From: Gemmatimonadota bacterium
GTDB taxonomy: Bacteria > Gemmatimonadota > Gemmatimonadetes > Palauibacterales > KS3-K002
Assembly (NCBI GenBank): GCA_020344215.1
Contig: CP070815.1
Span: forward strand, 2,987,248 to 3,051,247
DNA: 64,000 nucleotides
Direction of reading: 5' to 3'
The position numbers were made by a program, and so were the translations under genes. The notes below the pieces were generated by a model. The model was not told the DNA's origin. It ran no database searches and saw nothing but the letters and a program-made list of their open reading frames with translations. This document shows, piece after piece, positions 56,178-64,000 of this stretch; within the stretch, counting starts at the first letter, position 1, and every line of letters begins with the position of its first letter.

Positions 56178-57001
56178 GTCGATCGCCGCCCCCTACCCGG
56201 CTTCACCACGAGCAGCACCGCATCGTACGTGATTTGACCCAACAACACCGCGGCGATCAGGCGTTCGGCCTTCACCGAGTATCGCCCGGTCCGGCTGAAG
56301 GGACTGTGGGACGAAGGATCGCGGACTAGAAAACGACCACTCTTCGGATAGTAGCCGGATATCACCACGAAATGACCGGCCGGCTCTCCACCAACATCAT
56401 CGTACTCATCGTCCCGTTCCCGCGCTGTCCCGTACAGGTACGTGGCGCTCAGCCCTGTGATAATCGGATGCCCTCGCCTCAGTATCCCCGCCAGTAGCCG
56501 CGGCGTTAGCTCCGGAAACCGCACCTGACCCCCGAGTTTCAGATACTCCACGTATCCCGCTATCGCGCGGCGCAGTGTCTCCGATCTCACTGCTCGCATC
56601 CGCGCACCCAGCTTCTTGATTAGCCCCGACCGATCCAGCCGCCGCCAGGTCGGGTCGAAGATCCGCAGATTGTACGTGTGAATCTCGGCGGCGAAGCCGG
56701 CCCGCAACGCGTTGACCCCGAGGTGGACCGCCATCGTGCCGCCGTCAGGATTGCGCGGGATCTCCCCCACGATCTCGCCGATCGGCTTCTCGTGGCCGTA
56801 GTACCGATAGACCTGGCCCAGACACGTCGGACCACACGTTTCGTCATCCGGCTGCTCGAACCGCGGTACGTTCAGCACGATCGGCCGGCTTGCCCGACCA
56901 GGTCTCTTTGTCTTCGCTCCTTTGCCCACCCGGGTCTCTCCTAACCCTTCCGGGGCCGCCTTCAACCGCTGCCAGGCGGGTAGACGACTCCCCAGCGACA
57001 T
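56174..57001 (-). CDS. C39-like cysteine peptidase
   Basis: A 275-residue papain-fold protein of the C39-like group. The catalytic cysteine is in ETCGPTC (C56), the histidine in GHFVVISGYYPKSG and the acidic partner in VRDPSSHSPF. C39 peptidases cut double-glycine leader peptides from exported products, but no transporter is fused or adjacent; this is the stand-alone, cytoplasmic-looking form. It is the first gene of the operon and starts about five bases after the predicted transcription start, so its mRNA is nearly leaderless. It could process or trim the product of the two ligases. Confidence 0.82.
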   Translation of the reverse strand: MSLGSRLPAWQRLKAAPEGLGETRVGKGAKTKRPGRASRPIVLNVPRFEQPDDETCGPTCLGQVYRYYGHEKPIGEIVGEIPRNPDGGTMAVHLGVNALRAGFAAEIHTYNLRIFDPTWRRLDRSGLIKKLGARMRAVRSETLRRAIAGYVEYLKLGGQVRFPELTPRLLAGILRRGHPIITGLSATYLYGTARERDDEYDDVGGEPAGHFVVISGYYPKSGRFLVRDPSSHSPFSRTGRYSVKAERLIAAVLLGQITYDAVLLVVKPGRGRRST

Positions 57002-57012
57002 CGCTTGGAGCT

Positions 57013-57042
57013 AACGTATCACCGGCGGATGCTTCATGTCAA
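57013..57042 (-). promoter_or_regulatory. Promoter of the amidoligase operon
   Basis: On the reverse strand, TTGACA (57037-57042), an 18-bp spacer and TACGTT (57013-57018). The start of transcription would be near 57006, five bases before the ATG of the C39-like gene. The -35 box lies inside the palindrome at 57038-57052. Confidence 0.6.
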
Positions 57043-57052
57043 GATACTTGAC
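57038..57052. promoter_or_regulatory. Palindromic operator shared by two divergent promoters
   Basis: GTCAAGATACTTGAC is a 15-base dyad with six paired positions per side. Its two halves supply the -35 boxes of both divergent promoters, so one bound MarR dimer would shut off both the operon and its own gene. Confidence 0.7.
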
Positions 57053-57077
57053 AGCGATAATCTTCAAACCGTATCTT
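57048..57077 (+). promoter_or_regulatory. Promoter of the MarR gene
   Basis: TTGACA (57048-57053), an 18-bp spacer and TATCTT (57072-57077). Transcription would begin at about 57084, the A of the chosen ATG, which predicts a leaderless message. Confidence 0.6.
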
Positions 57078-57083
57078 CTCGGC

Positions 57084-57593
57084 ATGGAAATGGACACCGT
57101 TGATCGAGCCATCGAGGATTGGGGCCGGGAGCGGCCCGACGTCGACGCGCAGGGGCTCGGGGTCGTGAGTCGTATCGTGCTGCTTGCCAAGCTGTTCGGC
57201 AGTCGGGACAAGCGGGCACTGGCGCCGCTGGGGCTGGCCCCCTGGGCGGCGGATGTCTTGCTGACCTTGAGGCGGCAGGGACCGCCGTTCGAGCTGTCAC
57301 CGACCCGGCTGCGCAAGTATGCCGTGCTGACGTCCGGGGCGATGACGACCCGTCTGGACCGTCTCGAGGAAGCGGGCTACGTGCGGCGGAGTATGGATCC
57401 GAGGGACCGGCGCGGCATACTGGTGTCGTTGACGGAAGAAGGCCGGGAACTGGCTGATCGGGCCGTCGAGGCGCGGTTGGGCGAGGTTCGCAGGGCACTG
57501 GGGACGCTGGCGGAGGGAGAGCGAAGGGCAGTGGAAGCGGCGCTACGCAGCGTGCTGGTCAATCTGCAGCGCGATTCCATAGTGCCACCGTGA
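57084..57593 (+). CDS. MarR-family transcriptional regulator
   Basis: A 169-residue winged-helix repressor. The helix-turn-helix region is LSPTRLRKYAVLTSGAMTTRLDRLEEAGYVRR and the wing DPRDRRGILVSLTEEG. The ATG at 57084 coincides with the predicted transcription start; a longer frame begins at 57036 but would start upstream of the promoter. It is divergent from the C39/ATP-grasp/GCS2/FGase operon and probably controls it and the RMD1 gene through TCAAG-CTTGA palindromes. The ligand is unknown and could be the pathway product or an oxidant. Confidence 0.9.
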   Translation: MEMDTVDRAIEDWGRERPDVDAQGLGVVSRIVLLAKLFGSRDKRALAPLGLAPWAADVLLTLRRQGPPFELSPTRLRKYAVLTSGAMTTRLDRLEEAGYVRRSMDPRDRRGILVSLTEEGRELADRAVEARLGEVRRALGTLAEGERRAVEAALRSVLVNLQRDSIVPP

Positions 57594-57678
57594 GGGAATC
57601 GGCCCAGATTAGGTGGTGGTGCCACTCGTCGGCGGCGTTGTCGCTGCGGGGCAATGGTCGCGCCCTGCGGCCGGACCG

Positions 57679-58929
57679 CTAGAACGATCTGAGGAGTGTC
57701 AAGTAGTCGGCCAGGTGCCGCGGCGTGATGAAGCGCTCGCGGACACGCTCGCGCGCCAGCGCGCCCATCTGCTGACGAAGCGCCGGCTTCTCGAGGAGCT
57801 CTCCAACGCGCTCTGCACACTCCTCGACGTTCGACACCAGGTAGCCGTTCACTCCATCCTCGATCTGCTCGACTATGCCACCGACGCGGCCTGCGACTAC
57901 CGCCGCCCGCTTCCACATGGCCTCCGCTACCACGAGGCCGAAGCCCTCGCGGGTCGACTTCTGCACCACCACGTCGCTGCCGCTCTGGAAAGCGTTGATC
58001 TCCAGCGCGTGGGTGAGCTCGTCGCAGCTCAGCAGGTCGAGTGTGCTGAAGATGTAGATATCCGGGTCACTGCCTGCGTACTGTACCGTCTTGGCGTGGT
58101 ATTCGCCCCCCTGCGGATCATCTTCGGCCAGGTTGCCGACCAGCGCCAGCTGGACGTCCTTGACCCGGCGCTTGACCTCACGGTAGGCGTCGATGACACC
58201 GAGCGGGTCCTTCCAGGGATCGAAGCGCGACACCTGGGTCACGATCGGCCGGTCCGGGTCGAGCCCGAAGCGTGCGGCGAGGATTTGGCGGGCCAGCGAT
58301 CGGGACAGCGGCTGGTTCTTCGGCGTGAGCGGGTCGATGGACGGTAAGACGAACTCCGTGCGGCCCGGGTCGAGCCCGGGTATCGCGTACTCGGGCATCG
58401 AGTAGACCGCCGCGTCCATCGAACCGATGTCGGGAGCTAGGAACTCGACGGCCGCTGCCGCGGGACTCGAGGTGTCGACATGGCAGCGCCAGATCCAGTG
58501 CCCGGTGCGCCGGCCGTCCAGCAGACCGACGAGGCCCGCCGGCTGGGGGTCATGCACCACCACGAAATCCCAGTCGCGCCCGAAGACCTCCATGTTCCGC
58601 TCGAGCGTCGAGAGGTATAAAGCGCGGTGCGCCAGTTCCAGCTCGACGTCCATCCCCTGAAGGCCGTTGTGCAATCTCTTGGTGAGCTCGAAGAACGAGC
58701 TGGCTCCGCTGAGGACGCGCCACTCGACCTCCAGGCCGAGCCCGCGCTTGAGGCTCACCAGCGAGGGCAGAAGCTCGGCCACCCCGCCGCCGTAGGCGGT
58801 CGCGTTCAGGTGCAGCACTCGCGCACCGCGTAACGGTGCCGCTAGCTCCTCGATCGCGCCTACCGCTTCCTCGCCGATCAGCCCCTCGTACTCGCGGATC
58901 GCTTTGGGGGCCAACACCACCCTGCGCAT
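57679..58929 (-). CDS. treT: Trehalose synthase (TreT-type glycosyltransferase, GT4)
   Basis: A 416-residue GT-B glycosyltransferase of the TreT group, which makes trehalose from NDP-glucose and glucose reversibly. Signatures are VLHLNATAYGGGVAELLPSLV near the N-terminus, WIWRCHVDTS, QVSRFDPWKDPLGVIDAY and the C-terminal nucleotide-sugar site QKSTREGFGLVVAEAMWK. A GGGAGGAGG box precedes the ATG. It lies 6.5 kb from otsA, adding a second trehalose route. A trehalose phosphorylase of the GT4 type is the main alternative. Confidence 0.88.
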   Translation of the reverse strand: MRRVVLAPKAIREYEGLIGEEAVGAIEELAAPLRGARVLHLNATAYGGGVAELLPSLVSLKRGLGLEVEWRVLSGASSFFELTKRLHNGLQGMDVELELAHRALYLSTLERNMEVFGRDWDFVVVHDPQPAGLVGLLDGRRTGHWIWRCHVDTSSPAAAAVEFLAPDIGSMDAAVYSMPEYAIPGLDPGRTEFVLPSIDPLTPKNQPLSRSLARQILAARFGLDPDRPIVTQVSRFDPWKDPLGVIDAYREVKRRVKDVQLALVGNLAEDDPQGGEYHAKTVQYAGSDPDIYIFSTLDLLSCDELTHALEINAFQSGSDVVVQKSTREGFGLVVAEAMWKRAAVVAGRVGGIVEQIEDGVNGYLVSNVEECAERVGELLEKPALRQQMGALARERVRERFITPRHLADYLTLLRSF

Positions 58930-59258
58930 TCACCCTCCTCCCTGTGCGTGTGCTCCCGCGGCGGGCGGCTACTTGGGTCGCTTGAGCAAATACGGAGCCG
59001 CGAGCGTGCCGGCGGCCTTAAGTGCAAGCAATAACTGGAATTACGTCACTGGTTCGCTGTCAGGAGGGTTGGCGAGCCCACCGTCTTCTAAGAAATTCTG
59101 ACCGATCCCCCGGTAAAGATTCCCTATACCGGAACCCGTAGCTCCAACCCTGCCAATGAGTTGTGGGGGCTTCCCCGTCGGCGTCGAATCCTTGAGGTCG
59201 CGCCCGATCTGGGAGCCGCGCGGGCGGTCCGAGCGAAGTTGGTGTATGCGAAGCGAGA

Positions 59259-59294
59259 CCGCCCGCCGGCGACCCTCCGCCCGCCGGCGACCCT
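59259..59294. repeat. Two tandem copies of an 18-bp GC-rich unit
   Basis: CCGCCCGCCGGCGACCCT occurs twice without spacer, about 50 bp upstream of the sodium transporter gene. Apart from this and a weak 6-bp dyad (CCGGTA with TACCGG near 59121-59143), the 415-bp gap 58930-59344 shows nothing that I can support. Confidence 0.7.
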
Positions 59295-59344
59295 TTCACC
59301 ACCGCCCTCCGTGTGTTATCAGGTACCGTCATGGAGCGAAATCG

Positions 59345-60679
59345 ATGACGAACGTCGACGTCACGTCCGCCGGTCGTCCCCGCTTCGGCTCCGGCTTCGG
59401 CCTGCTGATGACGTTCATCGGGGTCGCCGTCGGGCTGGGCAATGTCTGGCGCTTCCCCTACATGGCGGGTGCGTTCGGAGGCGGGGCGTTCCTCCTGGTC
59501 TACATAATCCTGCTCTTCGCCTTCGGCATCCCGGCGCTGATGGCGGAGCTGGCGCTGGGGCGGATGACGCGGCGCGGTCCGGTTGGCGCGTTCACGCGCA
59601 TCGGGATGCCGGGTGGAGCGCTCGTCGGCTGGCTTCTCTTCATCACCGTGCTCGTGGCGTTGAGCTACTACACCGTGGTGGTCGGCTGGGTGCTGCGCTA
59701 CACGTTCATCTCGGCGAGCGGTGCGATCGGCGAGATCGCGCCGGAGTCGTTCTTCGAGACGGTGCTCGGCGGGTTCTGGGGACAGTTCCTCATGACCGGC
59801 ATCGTTCTGGCGCTCGTGGCGACCGTGCTGGTTTTGGGGATCAAGAAGGGGGTCGAGCGCGTGAGCAAGGTCGGCATGCCGCTGCTCTTCCTTCTGCTGC
59901 TCGTTCTCATCGCCCGCTCGCTGACCCTGCCGGGCGCCGGCGCTGGGGTGACGTACTATCTGTATCCCGAGTTCTCGATGATCGACGCCGGCGTGGTCGC
60001 CGCGGCGCTGGGGCAGCTCTTCTTCTCGCTGGCCCTGGGCGGGACCTTCCTCGTGACCTACGCGAGTTATCTCGGCGACGATGTGGACTTGCGGAAAAGC
60101 GCCGTCACCATCGGCGTCGGCGAAACGCTCGCATCCGTCCTCGCCGGTTTCGTCATCCTGCCCGCTGCCGTGGCGCTGGGCATCGAGGTGGGCAGCGGGC
60201 CACCTCTCACCTTCGTGACCGCGCCGAGCATCTTCGCCCGTGTGCCCGGCGGTGCCGTCTTCGCAACGTTCTTCTTCGGTCTCGTGTTCTTCGCCGCCTT
60301 CCTCTCCGCCGTGGCCGGCTTCGAGGTGCTGGTCGCCGGCGTGGCGGACGAGCATCGTTGGAACCGCAAGACCGCGGTGGTCGTCTTCTGCGCCGCCGCC
60401 CTGCTGCTGGGCGTCGTGCCGATGCAGAGCCTCGACTACATCTTGAAGAGCGACTTGTTCTGGGGATCGACCATGCAGCCCGTCGGCAGCGCTCTGGCGC
60501 TCATCGGGCTCGCCTGGGTCGTCGGGTTGGGACGGGCGCTGGAGGAGGCGAACAAAGGCAGCAAGGGACCGCCGATCGGACGCTTCTGGTTCTATTGGAT
60601 CAAGTACGTCGTGCCCATCGGGATCGGCGTCATCCTCGTACTCGGTCTGCGTGACGTGTTCAGGACGTTCGTGCTATGA
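59345..60679 (+). CDS. Sodium-dependent transporter (NSS/SNF family)
   Basis: A 444-residue inner-membrane symporter with the LeuT fold and about 11 helices. The first helix signature GLLMTFIGVAVGLGNVWRFPYMA (unwound substrate and sodium site) is clear, and LALGGTFLVTYASYLGDDVDL fits helix 6. It imports an amino acid or amine with sodium. The start follows a GGAG box eight bases upstream; a longer frame in the leader is discarded. Its stop overlaps the aminotransferase start (ATGA), and a Tat-exported peptidase follows, so the substrate is probably an amine or amino acid product released outside the cytoplasm and then degraded. Confidence 0.92.
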   Translation: MTNVDVTSAGRPRFGSGFGLLMTFIGVAVGLGNVWRFPYMAGAFGGGAFLLVYIILLFAFGIPALMAELALGRMTRRGPVGAFTRIGMPGGALVGWLLFITVLVALSYYTVVVGWVLRYTFISASGAIGEIAPESFFETVLGGFWGQFLMTGIVLALVATVLVLGIKKGVERVSKVGMPLLFLLLLVLIARSLTLPGAGAGVTYYLYPEFSMIDAGVVAAALGQLFFSLALGGTFLVTYASYLGDDVDLRKSAVTIGVGETLASVLAGFVILPAAVALGIEVGSGPPLTFVTAPSIFARVPGGAVFATFFFGLVFFAAFLSAVAGFEVLVAGVADEHRWNRKTAVVVFCAAALLLGVVPMQSLDYILKSDLFWGSTMQPVGSALALIGLAWVVGLGRALEEANKGSKGPPIGRFWFYWIKYVVPIGIGVILVLGLRDVFRTFVL

Positions 60680-61845
60680 GTGAGACACGGCCGGTTTCTT
60701 TCAGCGACGACGAGGCCAGGGCCTGGCAGCGCGAGTTCCCCAGCCTCGCCGCCACCGTCCACGTCGCGAACTGTTCCCACGGCCCGCAGTCGCTGCGTGT
60801 CCGGGGTGCCGTCGACGCCTACCTCGACAGCTGGCTCGAGAAGGGGATGGACTGGGAGAGCTGGATCGCTGAGATCCACGGCGCCAAAGAAGCTTTCGCG
60901 CGGCTGATCGGAGCGAAGCCTACGGAGGTGGCGCTCTCCACATCGGCGTCGGCGGCTGTGTCATCAGTGGCCAGCGCCCTCGCCACGGGCGGCGAGCGGC
61001 GTCGCGTGCTGACGACGGAGGCCGAGTTCCCCACCGTCGGGCACGTCTGGCTGGCGCATGCGCGCTACGGCCTGGAGGTCGAGTTCATCCCGGTCCGCGA
61101 CGGGGCGATCGAGCTCAACGAGTACGAGGCTAGGGTCGACGAGCGCACGCTCATCGTCTCCGCCACCCACGTCTATTACCAGAACGGCTTCAAGCAGGAC
61201 GTGAAACGGATCGCCGGGATCGCGCACCGCGCCGGCGCGCTGGCCCTCGTCGATGCCTACCAGTCGCTGGGTACCTGCCGAGTGGACGTGGGCGAGCTGG
61301 ATGTCGATATCCTGGTGAGCGGCAACCAGAAGTACCTGCTGGGAGTGCCCGGGGTCGCGTTCGTCTACGTGAAGGAGGAGCTGGTCGAGCGGCTCGAGCC
61401 GGCGCTCACCGGTTGGTTTGGCCGCGTGAATCCCTTCGCCTTCGACCCGAAGACGCTCGATTACGCGCGCGACGCCCGCAGGCTGGAGACCGGCACACCG
61501 CCGGTCTTCGCTGCTGCCGCGGCCCGCGCCGGCATGGAGTTGATCGAGGAGGCCGATCCCGGACGCATCGAGGCGCGGATCGATGCGCTCTCGGCGCACG
61601 CCATCGAAGCCGCCGCCCGCTGCGGCCTCGAATATTCCGGCCCGCATGACGTTCGCCGCAAAGGTGCCACGACGGCGATAAGAGTCCCGGAGCCGACCAG
61701 GGTCGAGGGACTGCTGAAGGAACGTAACGTCGTCGCATCGGCGCGCGGCGACGTGATCCGGATCGCGCCCCATTTCTTCACCACGACTGAAGACATCGAT
61801 CGCGCGCTGGACGAGCTGCGCTCGATCCTCGGGCGCCCGCTCTGA
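60676..61845 (+). CDS. PLP-dependent aminotransferase class V family enzyme
   Basis: A 389-residue fold-type I PLP enzyme of the class V (cysteine desulfurase/kynureninase-like) family. The Schiff-base lysine is in SGNQKYLLG, and the cofactor-stacking Asp in VDAYQSLG. ATHVYYQNGF and TGTPPVF fit the substrate loops. The activity (C-S or C-N lyase, or transamination) cannot be told apart from sequence alone; lack of the mobile Cys loop makes a sulfur-transfer desulfurase less likely. It is coupled to the transporter gene by ATGA and 39 bp upstream of the M24 peptidase gene. Confidence 0.85.
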   Translation: MSETRPVSFSDDEARAWQREFPSLAATVHVANCSHGPQSLRVRGAVDAYLDSWLEKGMDWESWIAEIHGAKEAFARLIGAKPTEVALSTSASAAVSSVASALATGGERRRVLTTEAEFPTVGHVWLAHARYGLEVEFIPVRDGAIELNEYEARVDERTLIVSATHVYYQNGFKQDVKRIAGIAHRAGALALVDAYQSLGTCRVDVGELDVDILVSGNQKYLLGVPGVAFVYVKEELVERLEPALTGWFGRVNPFAFDPKTLDYARDARRLETGTPPVFAAAAARAGMELIEEADPGRIEARIDALSAHAIEAAARCGLEYSGPHDVRRKGATTAIRVPEPTRVEGLLKERNVVASARGDVIRIAPHFFTTTEDIDRALDELRSILGRPL

Positions 61846-61884
61846 ACCGGCGCCCTGCATGCCTGACATCGACTGGAGGGAACG

Positions 61885-63399
61885 ATGACAATCAAGCGAC
61901 GCGATTTCGTGAAGGTCGCCGGCCTGGGCGCCGGCGCGGCGCTGGTGACCGGACCGCGCGCCGCCTGGCCCGACGAGCGGGCCATGGCGCGGGCCGAGTC
62001 CGGTGAGAGCTTCGTCCTGCTGCGCAAAGAGCAGGGGAGGCGCCGCGCCGAGCTTCCGCCTGCGGCGGACTTCCACCGTCTACCCCTCGAATGGTACAAG
62101 GCAAAAGCGAAGGTGCTCAAAGACGAGGCACGCCGGCGCGGCGTCGACGGCGGCATCCTGCTCACCACGCGATGGAACATCATCTACGCGACGGGGCTCC
62201 TCCATTCCACCACCGAGCGGCCCTTCGCCTGCTTCTTCCCGATGGACGACGATGAGGGGTTGATCTGGCTGCACCCGTACCTGGATCAGCAGCTGGTCCA
62301 GGACTGGTGGAAGACCGACGCCCACTCGTACTTCGATTACCACCATGGCGTAGGCGGAGAGCCCTACGAAGAGCACGTCGACCAGGGTCGCACCGTCAAC
62401 GTCTACAAGTGGTGGGGCCGGACCCTGGCTCGGCTGGGCTACGGTGACAAGACGATCGGCATCGACAGCGGTGCCGCCGCCGAGATCGGTCTGCTGCCGG
62501 GTCACGAGGACGCGGATCGGCTCGACATGTTCGGGGAGATCGAGACGCCGCAGAAGCATCGTCCGTCGGGCGGTAAGTTCGGGATCATGGCGCGCGAGAT
62601 GCCGGATGCCCAGTTCGTCGATGTATACGACATCCTCATCCGCCAGCGCGTCGTCAAAGATGAGATGGAGAACCGCCTGACCCAGCGCGCCATGGACTAC
62701 TTCTCCGAGATACACGCCTTCGTGCGCAACTATCTCATCGAGCGGGGCCGCGGCACGCTGGACTGGGAGGTCGAGAACGCCGCGCGCCTCTGGGGGATGC
62801 ACCGTATCATGCAGGACATTCCTCAAGACGGCGAGATCCATAACGCCGTCGGGATAGGTGTGGGCCTCGGATGCCGGACCGGTCGCAAGACCGCTTACCC
62901 GCATCCCAACCAGGTCTCCTGGGCCCGGATCGAGCCGGGCCACGCCTTCCAGTTCTCGGGCGTCGTCCGTATCGGCGGCTACGGCGGCGAGCAGTACCGG
63001 TCGTTCCTCTTCGCGCCCTGGACCGATTGGCAGGCGCACGTCTGGGACGTGCACACCGCGTCCTACTACATCCAGGCCGAGGAGTCACGGGCGGGCAACA
63101 CCTGCTCGAACGTAGCGAAGGCGGTGCACGACTATCAGGTGAGGAACCGCTGCGCCCACCTCATCTATCATCGGCCCGGCCACGGTGAAGGGATGGAGGG
63201 TCACCAGCCGCCCTATCAGGCGCTGGGCGACTACACGGTCATGCGGGCCGGCATGCAGTTCTCCAACGAGCCGGGCCTCTACGACCCGGAGAACGGGTTC
63301 GGCTACAACCACGGCAACAACGTGCTGGTCGCCGCGGAGAAGGGGCTGCAGATGGGGACGGCGCCCTGTGACAGGGAATGGTGCCTGCTGGAGATCTAA
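61885..63399 (+). CDS. Tat-exported M24-family peptidase (Xaa-Pro peptidase-like)
   Basis: A 504-residue metallopeptidase of the creatinase/aminopeptidase P fold. The N-terminus has a twin-arginine motif (KRRDFVKVAGLGAGAALV), so it is exported folded. The N-terminal creatinase-like domain spans about 60-260. The C-terminal pita-bread domain contains YHRPGHGEGMEGHQPPY and FSNEPGLYDPENGFG, carrying metal-binding His and Glu. The second aspartate of the usual metal pair is not clearly placed (FSGVVRIGGYGGE region), so it could be a non-peptidase lyase or amidinohydrolase. Third gene of the transporter cassette. Confidence 0.85.
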   Translation: MTIKRRDFVKVAGLGAGAALVTGPRAAWPDERAMARAESGESFVLLRKEQGRRRAELPPAADFHRLPLEWYKAKAKVLKDEARRRGVDGGILLTTRWNIIYATGLLHSTTERPFACFFPMDDDEGLIWLHPYLDQQLVQDWWKTDAHSYFDYHHGVGGEPYEEHVDQGRTVNVYKWWGRTLARLGYGDKTIGIDSGAAAEIGLLPGHEDADRLDMFGEIETPQKHRPSGGKFGIMAREMPDAQFVDVYDILIRQRVVKDEMENRLTQRAMDYFSEIHAFVRNYLIERGRGTLDWEVENAARLWGMHRIMQDIPQDGEIHNAVGIGVGLGCRTGRKTAYPHPNQVSWARIEPGHAFQFSGVVRIGGYGGEQYRSFLFAPWTDWQAHVWDVHTASYYIQAEESRAGNTCSNVAKAVHDYQVRNRCAHLIYHRPGHGEGMEGHQPPYQALGDYTVMRAGMQFSNEPGLYDPENGFGYNHGNNVLVAAEKGLQMGTAPCDREWCLLEI

Positions 63400-63540
63400 G
63401 CAACCCGGAAGTCCGTCCGGAATTCTCGAATCTCGAATTCGGGACTCGGGGAGCAGGGGAGGGCGAGAAGTAGGAAGGGTGTCTATATTACCCCGTTTCC
63501 CGAGCGCTAAAACATTGACTGAACCGAGAAGGAGTAGAGC

Positions 63541-63969
63541 ATGCCGACCAGCAGCGCGAGTGCCCTATGGAAAGGCGGCCTGAAGGGTGGAACGGGCGAG
63601 TTCAGCGCCGGCTCTGGAACATTTGCGGGGGCGTATTCGTTTCCGACGCGGTTCGAGGGTGCCGCCGGCACCAACCCTGAGGAGCTCATCGCCGCAGCCC
63701 ACGCCGCCTGTCTGAGCATGGCCCTCGCGGCCGGGCTCGAGCGGGCAGGGACACCGCCGGAGAGCATAACGACCAACGCCCATTGCACGCTGGAGAAGCT
63801 CGAGGAGGGCTTCCGCATTACTCGGATGCGCCTGGTGGTACAGGGGAAGGTGCCCGGAATGGACGGGACGGCTTTCCAGGAAGCGGCCGATGCGGCGAAG
63901 AACGGCTGCCCGGTCTCCAACGCCCTCAAAGGGAACGTGGAGTTCGAGCTCGAGGCAGCGCTGCTCTAG
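63541..63969 (+). CDS. OsmC-family peroxiredoxin
   Basis: A 142-residue thiol peroxidase of the OsmC/Ohr family reducing organic hydroperoxides. The two reactive cysteines are in AHAACLSMALA and KNGCPVSNAL. An AAGGAG box lies before the ATG. Both cysteines are coded by TGT/TGC, not TGA, so this gene has the sulfur form. It stands alone, about 140 bp after the M24 gene; an AT-richer gap with partial dyads (TTCTCGAATCTCGAATTC near 63422) lies between. Confidence 0.92.
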   Translation: MPTSSASALWKGGLKGGTGEFSAGSGTFAGAYSFPTRFEGAAGTNPEELIAAAHAACLSMALAAGLERAGTPPESITTNAHCTLEKLEEGFRITRMRLVVQGKVPGMDGTAFQEAADAAKNGCPVSNALKGNVEFELEAALL

Positions 63970-64000
63970 GTTCGGCGTCCAAACGGTGTGGCCCGGGTTG

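Noticed and set aside
63541..63969. OsmC as a second selenoprotein
   Set aside because: Both redox residues are encoded by cysteine codons and there is no in-frame TGA.

Overview
This 64 kb window is GC-rich, densely coding chromosomal DNA from a Gram-negative-type bacterium: it carries outer-membrane beta-barrel proteins, lipoproteins, a Tat substrate and proteins with Sec signal peptides. The mix is typical of Gemmatimonadota or a related soil or marine lineage: a tricorn-like S41 protease, a DUF5916 barrel protein with a CBM9-like front end, several beta-lactamase-fold serine hydrolases, an acyl-CoA dehydrogenase with its own ETF chain, and a sodium-coupled transporter with an M24 peptidase. 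That placement is inference from gene content only. I see no rRNA, tRNA, CRISPR array, insertion sequence or phage gene.

Layout. 1-18.4 kb: the end of an ABC-2 exporter operon, diaminopropionate ammonia-lyase, a membrane Ser/Thr kinase opposite a CsgG-like secreted protein, a GGDEF protein, a TGS GTPase, a methyltransferase, RmuC, an SRPBCC protein, a UvrD-type helicase with an embedded DEDDh exonuclease, and two serine hydrolases. Between the helicase and the second hydrolase lies a short glutaredoxin gene whose first active-site cysteine codon is TGA, followed by a SECIS-like hairpin: a probable selenoprotein. 18.5-35.8 kb: the tricorn-like protease; an electron-transfer operon (acyl-CoA dehydrogenase, ETF-quinone oxidoreductase with two cysteine clusters, a frameshifted outer-membrane protein, EtfB, EtfA); a tandem pair of serine hydrolase lipoproteins, one of them dead; the DUF5916 protein and a small zinc ribbon.

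36-43.4 kb is a likely light-response island: proline dehydrogenase, a CarH/LitR-type B12-binding MerR regulator with the photosensor residues, a DUF523-DUF1722 protein, an SDR-DUF2867 protein, a class II photolyase and a second SDR. Three places carry 11-bp direct repeats built on GACA, next to or overlapping -35 boxes. 43.6-51.1 kb: an alpha/beta hydrolase, a rhomboid protease, and a sugar block (beta-phosphoglucomutase-like HAD, OtsB, GH65 phosphorylase, convergent OtsA), to which TreT at 57.7-58.9 kb belongs functionally.

51.2-57.6 kb holds the most system-like locus: a tightly overlapping reverse-strand operon of a C39-like cysteine peptidase, a RimK-like ATP-grasp ligase, a GCS2-type carboxylate-amine ligase and an N-formylglutamate amidohydrolase, followed by an RMD1/DUF155 membrane protein. 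A divergent leaderless MarR gene shares one palindromic operator with the operon, and related palindromes recur at the RMD1 promoter. This suggests a MarR-controlled pathway that makes or modifies an amide-linked product. 59.3-64 kb: a sodium-dependent transporter, a class V aminotransferase and a Tat-exported M24 peptidase in one cassette, then an OsmC-family protein.
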